Shown here: in pieces, positions 49,511 through 62,452 of the stretch | Layout of the letters: the number at the start of each line of letters is the position of its first letter | How positions within the stretch are numbered: position 1 is the stretch's first letter | Assembly: GCA_961205875.1 (NCBI GenBank) | Contig: OY540815.1 | Location: 16,119,638 to 16,183,637, forward strand | Length of the DNA: 64,000 nt | Direction of reading: 5' to 3' | DNA from: Sialis fuliginosa | Taxonomy: Eukaryota > Arthropoda > Insecta > Megaloptera > Sialidae | Position numbers and translations under genes: made by a program | Notes under the pieces: model-generated | What the model was told of the DNA's origin: nothing | Database searches by the model: none | What the model saw: only the letters and a program-made list of their open reading frames with translations

Positions 49511-52500
49511 AATATTTTTTTTTATACCAAGGCATGTGCCACGTCAAAAAATATATATGGATAAACATTTTCGTTGATAAGTGCATGGCCCTCGCAAGCT
49601 GCACCATTTTTTTTTCTAAAGTGAAAGCAAAAAGGATCATTTGAAAACAATCGGAATTTTTTTTTAGTATTTGGCCACCCCATAAAAAAATTCTATTCAT
49701 TAGTACGCCTGTTATTAATGATGTTTCTGTAATAACGAAGAAAGCTATTTGGACTAAATAAATTCAATAAAAATACAACCAATAAAAAATAATAATGTAG
49801 TGATTTTGTACGATATAATATAATCACATATTATTACATAATTACTCAAAACTAGTCCTGGTACAATAACAATTTTTTTACGTACAGCTACATATGAAAT
49901 TTTTTGTTCGACAAAAACCCAGTGTGAAAGTGAGTTTTCTGGTTAACTCCAAGGGCGCCTTGAGTCACGCAAAAACTAATTAATTAATTATCAACCGCAA
50001 CGTACTTTAATTACCTTACTTATAAAATTTATTGTTAGTATATTTAAAAAGTATCAACATCGATAGATAAATTATTTTGCCGCATCTTTTTAAAATTTAT
50101 TACGAAAATTACACAAAATAAGATTATATTCTTCACAGAGTTGTATTACTGTTACACAAAGTTTATCATGAGTAAAAAACGAAACTATAAATAGCTATTT
50201 TTAAATAAAAGTACAGTTTTGGAGGTATATTTAATATTTATATTATCTTTTTATCTTATTTTTAATCCTAGAATTTTTTTTAATAGATCACTAATAGATT
50301 CTGCAATACTTTCTTTTTATCGATATTTCTCGAAAACGGTTGAACCTATGACCAATGGACAAAGTATATTTTTGTGTATTTTGTGTCATATAATCGTCTA
50401 TAAGAACCCAACTCGGGAAAAAATTAAAGAATAAAAAAATACTAGCCCCATACAGCCCTGGTTTAAATTATTATTGTTTGATACTGGAAATCGATAACAC
50501 TTATTAATAATAAACCGATTATCAAAATTCATAACTGCATCACAATGGATTCTCTAGATATTAAATAAACACTAATTTTGGGCAAAATTTTTGTAAGGCT
50601 GTAGCTCCCTTACGAATTGTTAAAAAAAAATTACACTAGTTGTAAATCATCCTGTATAATCAAACTATAGTAGTAGAAATATTTTCAGTACTCTGGACAA
50701 AAACCAATAGCTCCACTCTGCGCTCCAGCTCCGGAGTCCGCTCCAAAAATCTTTGCATGTTTCCTTAAAGAACAGTTCCTTAAAAAAAGTAAGGAAAGAA
50801 AAATATAGATAGAATTGATTTAATTGTATAAGAAACAGAATTTGTAGATATGGGACTATAAAATTATATGTGTTTTAATTATTATTTTATAGCATTTCCT
50901 AAGAGGAAAATAAAGAAATAGAAAAAATGTAGATGGAATATTTTTAAATTTTGATCGCATTTTTATTCCAAGAATTAAACGCGGATTTTATACTAAGAAG
51001 TTCCATTGGCCTTGAAATACAGTAATCATAATAATTCAGTTTTTAGATGATTGTCAATATAAACATAAATTAGTTTAATTATATTGGTTTTTATAAATAC
51101 TTAAACTCAAGTAATTCGGCTGATCTATTGAACTCTAGGTGCGCGCATGACATTTTCTGTATTACTAGATTATATATATAAGTTAAGTCTACAAATTAGT
51201 TAATTAATTAAGTCACAGTATTAACCCACTTGTTACTGAAACTATTTTTTATCTCCGATTATTGTATTTTTTTATATATGTGTATCTTTATGCATGTAGT
51301 TTGCCAGGAAAAAAATGTATGTTATCTGGAAAAGCTGGAAAATGAGGGATGTTATGCCGTGTTTAAACCAAAGAAAACAAAACAGCAACACAGTATTTGA
51401 AAACACATCGTATTTAAAAATGCATAGGGTTTATTGCACTTTTGTTTTTTCGGTCTAAACACTGCATTATAACGCCCGATAATAATTATCCACTACGGCC
51501 ATAGCGAACAGTTTTTGTCACTTATATTCACTTAAAGTTGACTAAAACACATAGAAAATATAACAACAAAAATAATCAATTTAAATTTTACAAATTATTT
51601 AGTCTTGTTTTATTTCAATTTTAAATTTTTTTAATTAATTTTGACTAATTAAATAAAAATATTTTTTTTTAAATATAAAAATTATTATACTTCAACCTGG
51701 GGGAAAACCACTCCTGAATTACACTATTAGACCATCAGTTGCTATTAATAAGTAATATTACCAAAATTAATTAGATTCAATGTTAAAATAATTAAAAACT
51801 CGTTTTGATGAACAGAAAAAGATACAATTTGAAAAGAGAATTGTTTTAATTTATACCGGATATAGCATTTATTTTTTAGGAGGTAAAAAGTGTTATGGGA
51901 AGAATTAAAAAACAACAAATGTTGTATGAGTACACAATGTTTATATTAAATATGCAACACTTGACCAACATGCGATTTTTATTTTAATTGCATGCGATAA
52001 CTTTTTTTATCGTTCTACAAATCTGAGAAAAAAAACTTGAAGTTAAATGTTTTTTTTTTTTTTTTTAATCAAATATCTAGAAAGTTTAATTCACTTATTA
52101 GTATTATTTCGAAATTTTTCTTAAGAGCCTGATTATTTTAATTTTATTTTATTCCAATCTAGATTCTATTATGCAAACGTCAAAATGGCATTTAAAAAGT
52201 AAATAGCGATTGAAAAAAATTACGATTTTTTAAGCAAATTGAATTAAATCTTTATAAAAATCTTACTACAAAAATTATGGTGGCCTCTTTTATAGACAAT
52301 TGAATGCTCTACAAAAAAGATTCAAAAAAATTTTCACGTAATATGTGTCGTTCATGAGATATCTTATAAAAATAATTCTTTTGGGATGTCACCCATTCCC
52401 ATTACACACGATTTTGATGATTTTTATGAGACCGTCTACTAGCCAGACCCAACCATCCATTAATATCGGTTCAGTGGTTCATGAATTATGGGTGTGACAA

Positions 52501-54780
52501 AGATTAAGTTTAAAGTTTAATTTTTGTATGTTTCAGATATTAGCGAGGAAGCAATAAATGGTTTGCCTGTATCCTGTATCCTACTGATAAACAAACTTTC
52601 GCGAGTATAGAAAGTGAATTTTCATACATAAATTCAATTCAACTTAAATAAAGCGTTAGCAGGCTATATTTAACAAATTTACACATTTATTACACAAAGG
52701 TACTACTCTAATGATACACATTTGTCAAACTCAAGTGATTATTAATTACATATAATCATGTGTTCGTATGAATAATTCTATAATACATTAAATTTTCTTA
52801 AATTATATCTGGTACAAAATGTTGAATATTTAATATTAATTATGTATTCAATTATTCAATACACAGCCATACAAAAAAAGTGTACCAAAAACGCGACCTA
52901 TATATAGCATTGTAGTATTGGTCGAGCATTATCGAAATCCTTTTTGGAATTTTCTACTCACCAATTTTTTTTTATTTGAGCTTAGGTTGAATTTTTCCAA
53001 ATTGGCTAAACATCTCAACAGTCGTTTTTTTTTTTAGTTGTAAAGTGGATTTTGTTATAGATTTTATGTTCATTTTTTCGCAAAAGTTATAAACAAAAAA
53101 GTTATAATGTAAACACGATCAACATTTTTCTCGTGAACGGTTAAACGGTTTCTGACGATTTTTACGTCAACAGTTCTAGAAATATTATCTCGAATATATA
53201 AACCACATAAAAACGTATTTATATAGATATAAAAACTATTTCACGGATCATTAATGGCCTTTACTCTATAAAATAGAAAACAAAAGAATTTTTCAAGTAT
53301 TTTTATTGTATCTATTTGTATTGAAACTAAATATCGAATATATATTATTAAAATAATATCTTTACAATCTAGCTAAATAATAACATTAACATAAAATCAA
53401 ATTATTGTGTTCAGAGTAGGTAACCTTCCAAAACTGATACGCTTGACTAACACATCTAATTTATCATGGGTCCCCTCTTGATTTACAAATTAAATACGAG
53501 GTATGAAATTAACGCCAGTAGCATTATTAAAATTAAACGACCATGTGTCGGTAACAAATATTAAATCATTATCGTTCAAAAGGACAGATTAGATTCAATA
53601 ATCTAAAATGGAAATTAGGATAAATGAATTCATTACACCTTAATTAACATTATAAAGAGGTAGAAATTGTGAGTTTAATTATTTATGTTCTGCAATTATC
53701 TCAAAAACCACTGGACCGAATTTGACGGAACTTGCATTGCTGGTTTACTTATAATCTCTGAAGTGTCATATTTGCTACGTATAAATAATCACGCTATATC
53801 ATTAGGGGGCTGAGCAGTGAACAAAAATGTTTTACAGACTCGTGTTTTGCAAAAAAAAAAAAAAACGACTTTTGTCTGAAAAGTTTATAAAAAAAACTAA
53901 AATTTTTTAATTATTCTTCTAGATGTGTAAAAAAAATTTAGATTAAAAGTTCTCTTTTAATTTCAGAATTGTTTAACGCAAAAATTTTTTTGAGTATAAA
54001 TTAGAAAAAATACGTTAAAATTTCAGACAAAAGTAGTTTTTTGCAAAATACGAATTTATAAAAAAAAGTAGATAGATTTCCATTTGAAAATTTTTAACTG
54101 ATCCAAAAATGATCATAAAACCTCCACTCAAGGTCAAAACCTACATTGGTTTTGCCCCTCCAAATCTTTAAACATTTGTACCAAACATTTTCTTATTTTT
54201 CCAGATATTTAGCAGTCTCAAGATAAAAACTCACCTGTATTAATAACGTGGACGACCGTGACGTCACATTTACCAATTTCGAGTTGATTTTTCAGCTAGT
54301 CCCAATTTTGACACGCGCGGTTGATTTTAATACCATTTCGCCAATTTTCATTCGATTACGTTAAGATTTTAACACAATAAAGAAGATATATAAAGCTACA
54401 CATTTAGTAAATTGCATTAAAATTTAATAAAAATTTCTTGTGTAACAGCATTTTGAATTTTGGCTAAAAAATCGATTTTTTTTAAAACATGATTTTCGAA
54501 GGGAATAACTTTACCCTAAAAAGTTGATGTATACCCTGCAGAAAACAGTAAATTTATTTTTGTCGGCCAGTGTAATTAATCGTTACCCTTCCACCACATC
54601 GAAATTATTAATCAAGTTTTTAAATTAGATCTCAATATTTAAAACTTAAACCAGCTCCACTGGAAATAAACAAATCCCTATTTTCCATACATAATACACG
54701 AGATCAGGGTCCACGGCTTTAGAGGTCAGAGTTGCCGGCGGCGAGCGGGTGGCTCTCCACATCCCCACACAAGGCCATAC
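49511..54780. other. AT-rich intergenic stretch before the yellow gene
   Basis: No gene is supported. Fragments near 52460-52500 (TCGGTTCAGTGGTTCATG) and 53690-53740 (CTCAAAAACCACTGGACCG) look like pieces of common insect retroelements. Poly-A/T runs are frequent. Confidence 0.45.
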
Positions 54781-54784
54781 TGTG

Positions 54785-54878
54785 TATATACACACCTGGG
54801 CTTCAGGTTTATCGCTGGATCATTTAGTATTCTACACGGCGGCATCCAAGCAAGCTGTGTCACACCAAGTTACGACAT
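54785..54878 (+). promoter_or_regulatory. Candidate TATA box and 5' untranslated exon of the yellow-family gene
   Basis: A GC-richer segment follows AT-rich DNA. TATATA at 54785-54790 stands about 35 bp before a GATCATTTAG initiator-like site near 54820. The segment ends CGACAT followed by GTAAGTG at 54879, a strong donor. The next acceptor, TTACAG at 55811-55816, lies 11 bases before the yellow ATG, so the intron (about 940 bp) would split the 5' untranslated region. Confidence 0.5.
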
Positions 54879-55827
54879 GTAAGTGAAATATCTATTTTAA
54901 ATAACATCGGTGTCATTTTAATTGTTGTCAATATTTACTAACAGTGCCTCGAAATATTTTAAATGTGCCTTAAAATTGAGCCCGTCCAAATATATTTTTT
55001 TAATGGGAGGGGGGGGTGAGATTTCTATAAAATATGTCGGTTATACATTGGACATTGTAACAATGTAACAACAATATCAACACTATTGCAGAATTTTTGA
55101 GAGCAAATTGGGCAGCTGCCCAGAGATGGAACCCCTACAAAAACATCTACCAAGTAAATGCATAGTACTTCCTCGTGCTAAATTCACCAAAGGTAGTTAA
55201 TCATCGAACAATTTAAATAAAAAACGATAAATAAATAATATACAAAGTTAGAGCAAAAAAGCAACAAAAAAAAGATATTTGCAGTTGAAAAATTTTCTTA
55301 AAATAACTGCTAATATGGGGTCTAGAAAAAGTATAATTTGGGAAGCCTTCTAAATAATAATTATACAGATTTTTCACTATTTATTTCAGTTTATATCATT
55401 AATCTAAACTTTTTAAATACAAATATAAAAAATCACAATTTTAATTAAAGTAACAATGTATTTTTCGGATAATGATCTGAATTTCAATTCAATTGTGTTC
55501 TGTATTATGTATATTGCGACTACATTGCGATCTGACTACTCTGTTTATGAAGTAGATTGCTAAAAATCCTTTAAGGAAGAATACATTCCGATAGAATTAA
55601 TTTATTATTATTCATTGGCGAACTGAACAGCTATAACGATATCATATGCCTTGGCGTCTTGCGCATACAAACAGAATTAAAATAAAATATGCAAATATTT
55701 TTCGTCTCTGCCGGATCTTAAAAATGAAAACTCGTTTTCGATCCAGTTTCCTTTGTTTCAAATCGATTTCATGACATTCATTAAAATTTCAAACTAAAGC
55801 TATTTATAACTTACAGCAACAATCAAT

Positions 55828-58379
55828 ATGAAGACTACGTTAGCCGTAATTGTCCTGGTGACAATTTGTGGCTTGGCAAAAGCTGCACTGAATGAACGTT
55901 TTGCCTGGAAAGAATTAGACTTTTCTTGGCCTTCAGAAGAAATAAAGAAATCTGCTTTAGATAGTGGAGCTTACAAACCAGAACATAATCTACCCTTAGG
56001 AGTAGCACGCCATAAGAACAGACTCTTTATTACCGTGCCCAGGTAAATCTATCGACCGTATTTACGTACAGGTACAACCTCACCTCCCTTAAAAACTATT
56101 TACATTTTTTTTTAAGATGGAAATCTGGAGTTGCCGCAACTTTAGTAACCGTTGAATTGAATAATGCAACCAAATCTCCTATTGTTCACCCTTATCCATC
56201 ATGGGAAGCAAATCATTTACCAAAAGAAGATGAAAAAATCGATGCTAATTCAAATAAAATTGTTTCTACTTTCCGTACAAGTGTTGATGCAGCTTGCGGT
56301 AGATTGTGGCTTGTAGATACTGGATATGCTGATATTTTGGGAGATGGAAAAAGCTATTACCCACCAACTTTGCTTATATTTGATCTGAATACTGATAAAT
56401 TATTGAAACGGTACATTTTCAAAAAGGAAGATCTCAAAGAAAATACGTTCTTTGCTAATATAGTAAGCAAACAAATTCAAAATATCAAACGACCTCGCAG
56501 AATCCTTATGGGAAACGGTTTTTTTTTAACTTTAGATTCTGGTAGTTCTTGATGACCAGATCAAAAGTCTCAATGGGCACTAAGTCCTAAAAACTCGTTT
56601 TTTTTTTTCTGAAGTTGGGAATCATGCTTGTCTTTAATTTACAATAAAAGTTTTTGTAGAACTTTTATTTTCACGTAACTGTTTGTAAAAAGCTGTTTTG
56701 AAAAATTATTTATCTACTGGTGAAAACCGCACTAACGGTTAATTTTAGTACGGTTTTCACCAACAAATAAATAATTTTTCAGATTAGGTTCTTTGCTATT
56801 TTTATTTTTTTGTTTTTTATTTTGCTTTTTCAATTCTTTGATTCGCCAAAGCATTGAACAGTTGACTTTTTTATGGTTCCAATCGATTATATAAATGGAG
56901 GTTGTAAGGAATTTTATAGCGAACAACTTTTATTCTAAATCTTTTTTGTATAATACCGTTATTTAGTAAAAATAAGAAAATGTGAAGAATTTTTAATTGA
57001 ACCATGATTTTAACCACGAACGCATGAAAAGCCTTTCAGATGGCTATATATCTTAAGACCATGATTTTTTAGGACATTGATTTGCTCATCAAGGACTATC
57101 AGAATCCAAAGTTTCAAAGAGTTTGACAGAGACCCATTTCCCATAAAGATTCTACAGGGTATTTTATAACTGTTAACTTATTTGACCAAAATTAACTTTT
57201 CTAACAATCATTTTAGGTTGTAGATTCTTCAGCTGATAAATGCGATGACGCTTTTGCTTACATACCAGATTTAGGAGGATATGGTATTGTTGTATACAGT
57301 CTGGCTAAAGACGATTCTTGGCGGGTAAAACACAACTACTTCTATTTCGATCCACTTTCCGGTGATTATAATGTTGGAGGTGTTAATTTCCAATGGACTG
57401 ATGGTGTTTTTGGACTTGCATTATCAGGATATAAACCCAATGGGTAAGTTCTTTTAATATTCAATTCAAATTGTCTCCACTACAGTTTATTTTATTCTTA
57501 GATTCCGTGATCTGTACTTCCACGCGTTATCGAGTACAAAAGAGTTTTCAGTTTGTACGGGAATTTTAAGAAACAAAACTTTAGCTACTGATCCTTCATC
57601 ATACCATAAATTTAAAGTAAGTTTGTAGTTGTAAAATAATTGCCTGTTGTGACTTATAAAACTTTATTTTTTTGTAGTTTGTTGGTGACAAAGGAGAAAA
57701 ATCTCAAGCATCTGCTAGTTTCTTGGATGTCAAATCTGGAATTCTGTTCTACACTCAAGTAAATCGTGATGCCATTGCTTGTTGGAATATCAACAAACCA
57801 TTCACTCAAGAGAACATAGGAATTGTTGCTCAAGATTCAGAGAAACTTGTTTTCCCCAACGATTTAAAGGTATGTACAGGGTTCCCCAGTATTACTGATG
57901 TCAACTTTTAGATTCTCTTAAAATTAGTTCTCGTGAGTTTTTCTATATATTTTGTACGGTGTGTGTGTTCAAATTGTACGTTATTAGATTGTTAAACTGA
58001 AATAGGTGGTATATTTATGTGAACTTTTTTTAGTTTCAATAATAGAATAAAATTATAAGCTTATTTCAGTTCATTTGAGCATTCGTATTAAGTAAATTTA
58101 TGACACATTAACAAAGTACTTTTCAGTGTATTTCTTATCTTATAATCATTTGTAAGTGCTCAATTAAAGAACAAATTTAAGATCAAAAAAAATTTTAAAA
58201 TTTAAAATTTAATACATATTTTTTTTATTTTACAGGTTGATGATGAAGGCATGTTATGGGTGTTATCTGATCGTATGCCTGTATTTATCTACAAAACTTT
58301 AAACCCTGAAGAATACAACTACAGAATACTCCAAGCAACTGTAAGCGAAGCTGTAGCTGGTACAGTTTGTGCACCTTGA
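55828..58379 (+). CDS. Yellow/major royal jelly protein family, secreted, 6 coding exons
   Basis: Coding exons: 55828-56042, 56117-56462, 57217-57443, 57502-57616, 57678-57869 and 58236-58379, in consistent phase, giving 412 residues, a usual length for the family. Residues 1-19 (MKTTLAVIVLVTICGLAKA) are a signal peptide. The MRJP/yellow signature is clear: GVARHKNRLFITVPRWKSGV (around 58-77), the cysteine-containing VDAACGRLWLVDTG (128-141), then KCDDAFAYIPDLGGYGIVVY and GVFGLALSG, and a closing MLWVLSDRMPVFIYKTL. The fold is a six-bladed propeller. Members act in cuticle pigmentation, melanin chemistry, eggshell or royal jelly; the sequence alone does not give the subgroup. NAT at 88-90 is a possible N-glycosylation site. 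The ATG follows a TTACAG splice acceptor. The gene converges with NDUFB7. Confidence 0.93.
56693..56783. repeat. Short hairpin in yellow intron
   Basis: GAAAAATTATTTATCTACTG and GTGAAAACCG on the left mirror CGGTTTTCACC and AATAAATAATTTTTC on the right. Arms are about 35 bp and the loop about 15 bp. A related GGTGAAAACCACATTAAAAT lies at 19620, so the arms may derive from a dispersed repeat. Confidence 0.7.
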
Positions 58380-58435
58380 ACTAAGAATACAATACTAAAA
58401 CAGCATTAATTAAGTTTTATTTTATATTTTTGAAC

Positions 58436-58441
58436 AATAAA
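58436..58441 (+). terminator. Poly(A) signal of the yellow-family gene
   Basis: AATAAA 57 bp after the TGA stop at 58377-58379, followed by a T-rich stretch, as expected for a 3' end. Confidence 0.75.
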
Positions 58442-58885
58442 TAATTTTATAAGAAATCAATTGTTTTTATTATGAACCTTTTTTCAATTAACTCTATTAT
58501 AAATTTATAGTTTAACTAAATCCAAGGGGGGATTGTAAGGGTTCACACCCCTTCTAAAATTCCTGTTAATTAAATTAACTAAGTAAAAATAGTCTAGCCT
58601 TGAGTCTCAGGGTTAGACCAATTATATCCCAAGGTTTGGGATATCATTGGTGATAATATAAACCCTCCCAAAAAATACTTTTAGCTACAGTAGTGACTAT
58701 AACTATGCCAAAATAAAATAAAGGGATAAACTCGATGTATATTTTTCATGCAAAATATTTTATTAACACTATATTGATTTAACTTTGTACTCACTGATTA
58801 CAAATATTTTGTAATTATTCTTTTTTACATTTTTGATTCAAAATAAAAATGACTACTTCTCTTTTAATGAATTACAAACATATAC
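58442..58885. other. Tail-to-tail spacer between yellow and NDUFB7
   Basis: No gene. It contains GGGATTGTAAGGGTTCACACC and a small inverted TATATCCCAAGG/TTTGGGATAT pair; otherwise AT-rich. Confidence 0.5.
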
Positions 58886-58891
58886 TTTATT
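58886..58891 (-). terminator. Poly(A) signal of NDUFB7
   Basis: AATAAA on the minus strand, 35 bp after the TAA stop codon. Confidence 0.65.
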
Positions 58892-58925
58892 AAATAAAAC
58901 TACTATACAACAGATGATATATCAT

Positions 58926-59423
58926 TTATGCTTTGCCCTCAAGTCTCCTCTGGCGATCTAATAAACGTCTCTCTCGTTCAAATTCTTTCATGCGGAGAAC
59001 GTAACTAAAAAGTACATTGTGATTCATTTACACAATAAATAGAACAGTCATGGTGAAATTATTTATCAAAATTTATTATTACTTACTCTTCATATTCGCA
59101 GGTCAAATACTCGTGTTTTTGATGAGCGCACTTATAAACAAAAGGAAATACATCAGAGCGGCATGAGCGATAATTAAGCAATAAATGTGCACAGTAATCT
59201 CTGTCTTCTAATGGTAATTTTGCAGATCTCATCTGTTCGTCTGTAGCTATCATAACTAAAAATACAAATTAGACATTAGCAAAAAATAAGTATGGTTTGG
59301 TTATATAAACCTTATACCTCTTTCTTTGCGACCATTTGTGAATCCATATATTGGATCAAACGTAGGTTCTTTAAGATTATTCGGCATTATTTCTTGAGCA
59401 TGCAAGTTGAATGAATTTCCCAT
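58926..59423 (-). CDS. NDUFB7: NADH:ubiquinone oxidoreductase subunit B7 (complex I), 3 exons
   Basis: Exons: 59423-59318, 59255-59087 and 59004-58926, in phase, 117 residues. This subunit belongs to the distal membrane arm of mitochondrial complex I, on the intermembrane-space side. The N-terminus MGNSF has the glycine of the myristoylation signal known for this subunit. GFTNGRKERV matches the family GF.NGRKERVM block. The twin CX9C motif is exact: C57/C67 and C78/C88, the disulfide pairs formed by the Mia40 import pathway. The C-terminal helix DYVLRMKEFERERRLL is diagnostic. Length is close to other insect orthologues and shorter than the mammalian protein. Stop at 58926-58928. All splice sites are GT-AG. 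Confidence 0.96.
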
Positions 59424-62400
59424 TTTTTAAATATCCGAAATATGACTTATTCAGAAAAAGCCAATGACATTTATTGCAACAAATGTCAATATTTTTTCTT
59501 AATCTATGAATTATAAAAATAAATTCGGTTTTATACTTCCTTTTCCGGATTTCATTTAAATATAGAAAAATGTAGAAATTCAATAAGCTTTGAAAAAAAT
59601 CTTACCTGATGCTAATAATATAATATATGAAAAGTCAAACTAGAAAATTTTAAATAAAACAATAGATTAAATTTACATTTACATTTATTTATGTACAGTT
59701 AACATCACGAATATGTAAACACTCACTATATGAATACTTTAGCATTACATAAAACGGATAAAACGTCTTATAAAGTATCTGACTTAAGTCACTAGAGAAG
59801 AGGTGTAAATTATAATAACTCTATATACTATATAATTATAACCTTATTTTTACATTTTTAAATATTAATTTAAAAAAAATATTATACAATAATATTAATT
59901 AATAATTCAATTTATCATAATAGCACGTATAATAATATACAAATAAATTGTAATCATCAATACAGATAATTAAGTAAAACTACAAACTAACAGTCTATAA
60001 ACAATAAATTCATACCCCTTCTAGAGTGTAAATAATAATGTATAATAATAGTAAAATAATTAGTTTCAAAATTTACTACATTTATAATGTATTGTACAAA
60101 AAATAAAAAATACGAAAAATGTACTTAAAGAAAATTCACAAAATCGACTTATAAAAATTAATAAATACTGTCAATTCGCTTTGATAAATATGATACATAA
60201 TGAGATTTTCATTCATTTTGTCATAAATAACTGATAATGGGAATAAAGATTATTTAAAGCAAATGATTCTTCTACTAGTATATCTAGAAAAGCTATCACT
60301 AATAGTCATTTGTTTTAAAAACAACCAACTTTTGTCTATCAAATTATAAAATACACTCTGTATAATAATACAGATGCGCCCATTATTCTATAATTTTTAC
60401 TCTTCCAATTTTAAACTATCACCAGAAAATCAGAGCATTAAAACATACCCTCGAAGTTAGTCAACAATGTATTAATGTTTTTGTACAAAATAAATATTAT
60501 ATTCATTAATATTTGCTATAGATATATACTAATGAAAAACTTATTTTTGTTGCATTTTATATAAATAACACAAAATTGACTAACTTCATAGACCTGTTTA
60601 CATATCGACTTAGATAAAACTGGATTTATTACATGACCAATTTATAACAAACATTGCGATACTTCTTTTAGAATACAGTACGCTATGTTTATAATTTCTT
60701 AAACGCAGATACCTCATTTATCATCTCATAATATAATGCTTTCATTATAAATTAATAGGTATATATTATTAAAAAAACAGAAACAAAAAACAAGAATATA
60801 TAAACTGGTAATTTAGACACATAAGAATTTAAAGATTAAATATTTTCAAAATATACGCAATTCAAAATAAACAATACTTAATTTTTATTCCTTTGTAACT
60901 ACCAAAAGTCAGTACTTACTTAAATTGTGTTTAATTACTATCATGCCTCTCTACAATGCTGATTAGTTATGTATTGATTAAAACTATAAGAAAAAAATAA
61001 TTACTTGAAGTTATAATCAATACTAAGTAAAATATGATGCAAAAAGGCATAATATTTTTTAAATATGTAAGATTCAAAATATGTAAATAAAATACAAGCA
61101 TAATTCTGAAAAAAAACAATATATCAATAGTTCTTAACTTCAAGCTTTTTTAAACTGGTAATAAATAAACATAAAATCAATTACGCAAAAAATATTTTAA
61201 CTACCTAGTAAGTTAAGAATTATTGAAATAAAATAATTTAAATTTTGTTTTTATAAATAAGAACATAAGTTATAAAATTCTTTTAAAAATTGTAAGTTTT
61301 TTCAAATTGGTATACTGAATTGAATAAATATAAAGTATGGTAAAGAGAGAAAAAGTTCTTATTAGATGCAATTTAAAATTCTTGGCCCAACTAAAATCTG
61401 GCCACATGCCTCAATATTATACTAATACATCAAAAATATAATTTTACAATATCCATACTAATATTATAAATGCAAAAGTAACTGTCTGTCTGTTTGTTAC
61501 CTTTTCACGGTTAAATCGCTTAACTGATTTTGATGAAATTTTGTAGGGAGATAGCTTGCATCCTGAGGAAGAACATAGGCTACTTTGTATCCCAAAAAAT
61601 TGATTAGATAAAAAAATATAAATTCCACACGGATGAAGTCGCAAGTAACAGCTAGTAATACAATAAATAAAAATATAAAAGTCGCTAAAAATATTTTTTA
61701 CTTTTGATCTGAATTAGATAATTGAATAAATAATGTTAATTTTAATAAAATAATTTAAATTATAGTACATTTTAAAACGCTTCTACCATAAAACATAAAT
61801 ATAAATTAAATCTATTTTTTAATAATTGCAGATCTAGTTTAAAAAAGTAACTAGTATAAATGTCGATAAATAATTTAATACATGTATAAAATATATTTTT
61901 CTTTACCACTTAATATATTTTTGTTTTTATGTATACCTATATTTTTGAATTGTCATTAAAAACAACATTAATATTAATTACTTTTTAAAATGTATAATAA
62001 AATATGAATAATTTTCTACTAGAATACTTTTATGTACATAAATACTTTTTAATGTTTGCATGCATATTTTCATAATAAAAATTAATATATGTATGTGGAA
62101 ATGTGTAATCTATAATTAATTTACTAACATTCTATTATTGTGTTACCCTAAAACTGGATTTATTTAAAATATGAAATAATAAACATTATAATAAAAATAC
62201 ACATTCAAAATAACAAAAAAAATATTTATGTAAATCAAAAATAATAAAGTTACAAAAATTAGGCTATAGATGCCCCTGTATCAGTCAACTGAAAATAATA
62301 TAAACATCAATTTTTGACAGTCTATACTATCAATATACATCATAATTAAAAAAATGATATTATGTCCAAGAATCGGAGCTCGAATATATATATATTGGTT

Positions 62401-62452
62401 TTTAGAAACCAACACACAAAAAAATAAACAATGTTTATTTTTTAATAATTAT
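59424..62452. other. AT-rich stretch: NDUFB7 promoter side and downstream region of the Pro-rich gene
   Basis: About 3 kb without a gene other than the dispersed repeat at 61453-61660. Part may be 3' untranslated sequence of the gene at 62453-64000. The NDUFB7 5' side has no clear TATA box. Confidence 0.5.
61453..61660 (+). repeat. Dispersed repeat, copy 2 (insect ATTATAAATGC type), near complete
   Basis: Runs CATACTAATATTATAAATGC, CTGTCTGTCTGTTTG, GAGATAGCTTGCATCCTGAG, CATAGGCTAC and closes GGATGAAGTCGCAAGTAACA with GCTAGTA. This layout is widespread in insect genomes as a non-coding repeat. The partial copy is at 22275-22450. Confidence 0.75.

Noticed and set aside
56463-56552. Continuation of the yellow exon 2 frame past 56462
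   Set aside because: The GTAAGC donor at 56463 and the match of the next exon (VVDSSADKCDDAFAYI) to the family show that this part is intronic.
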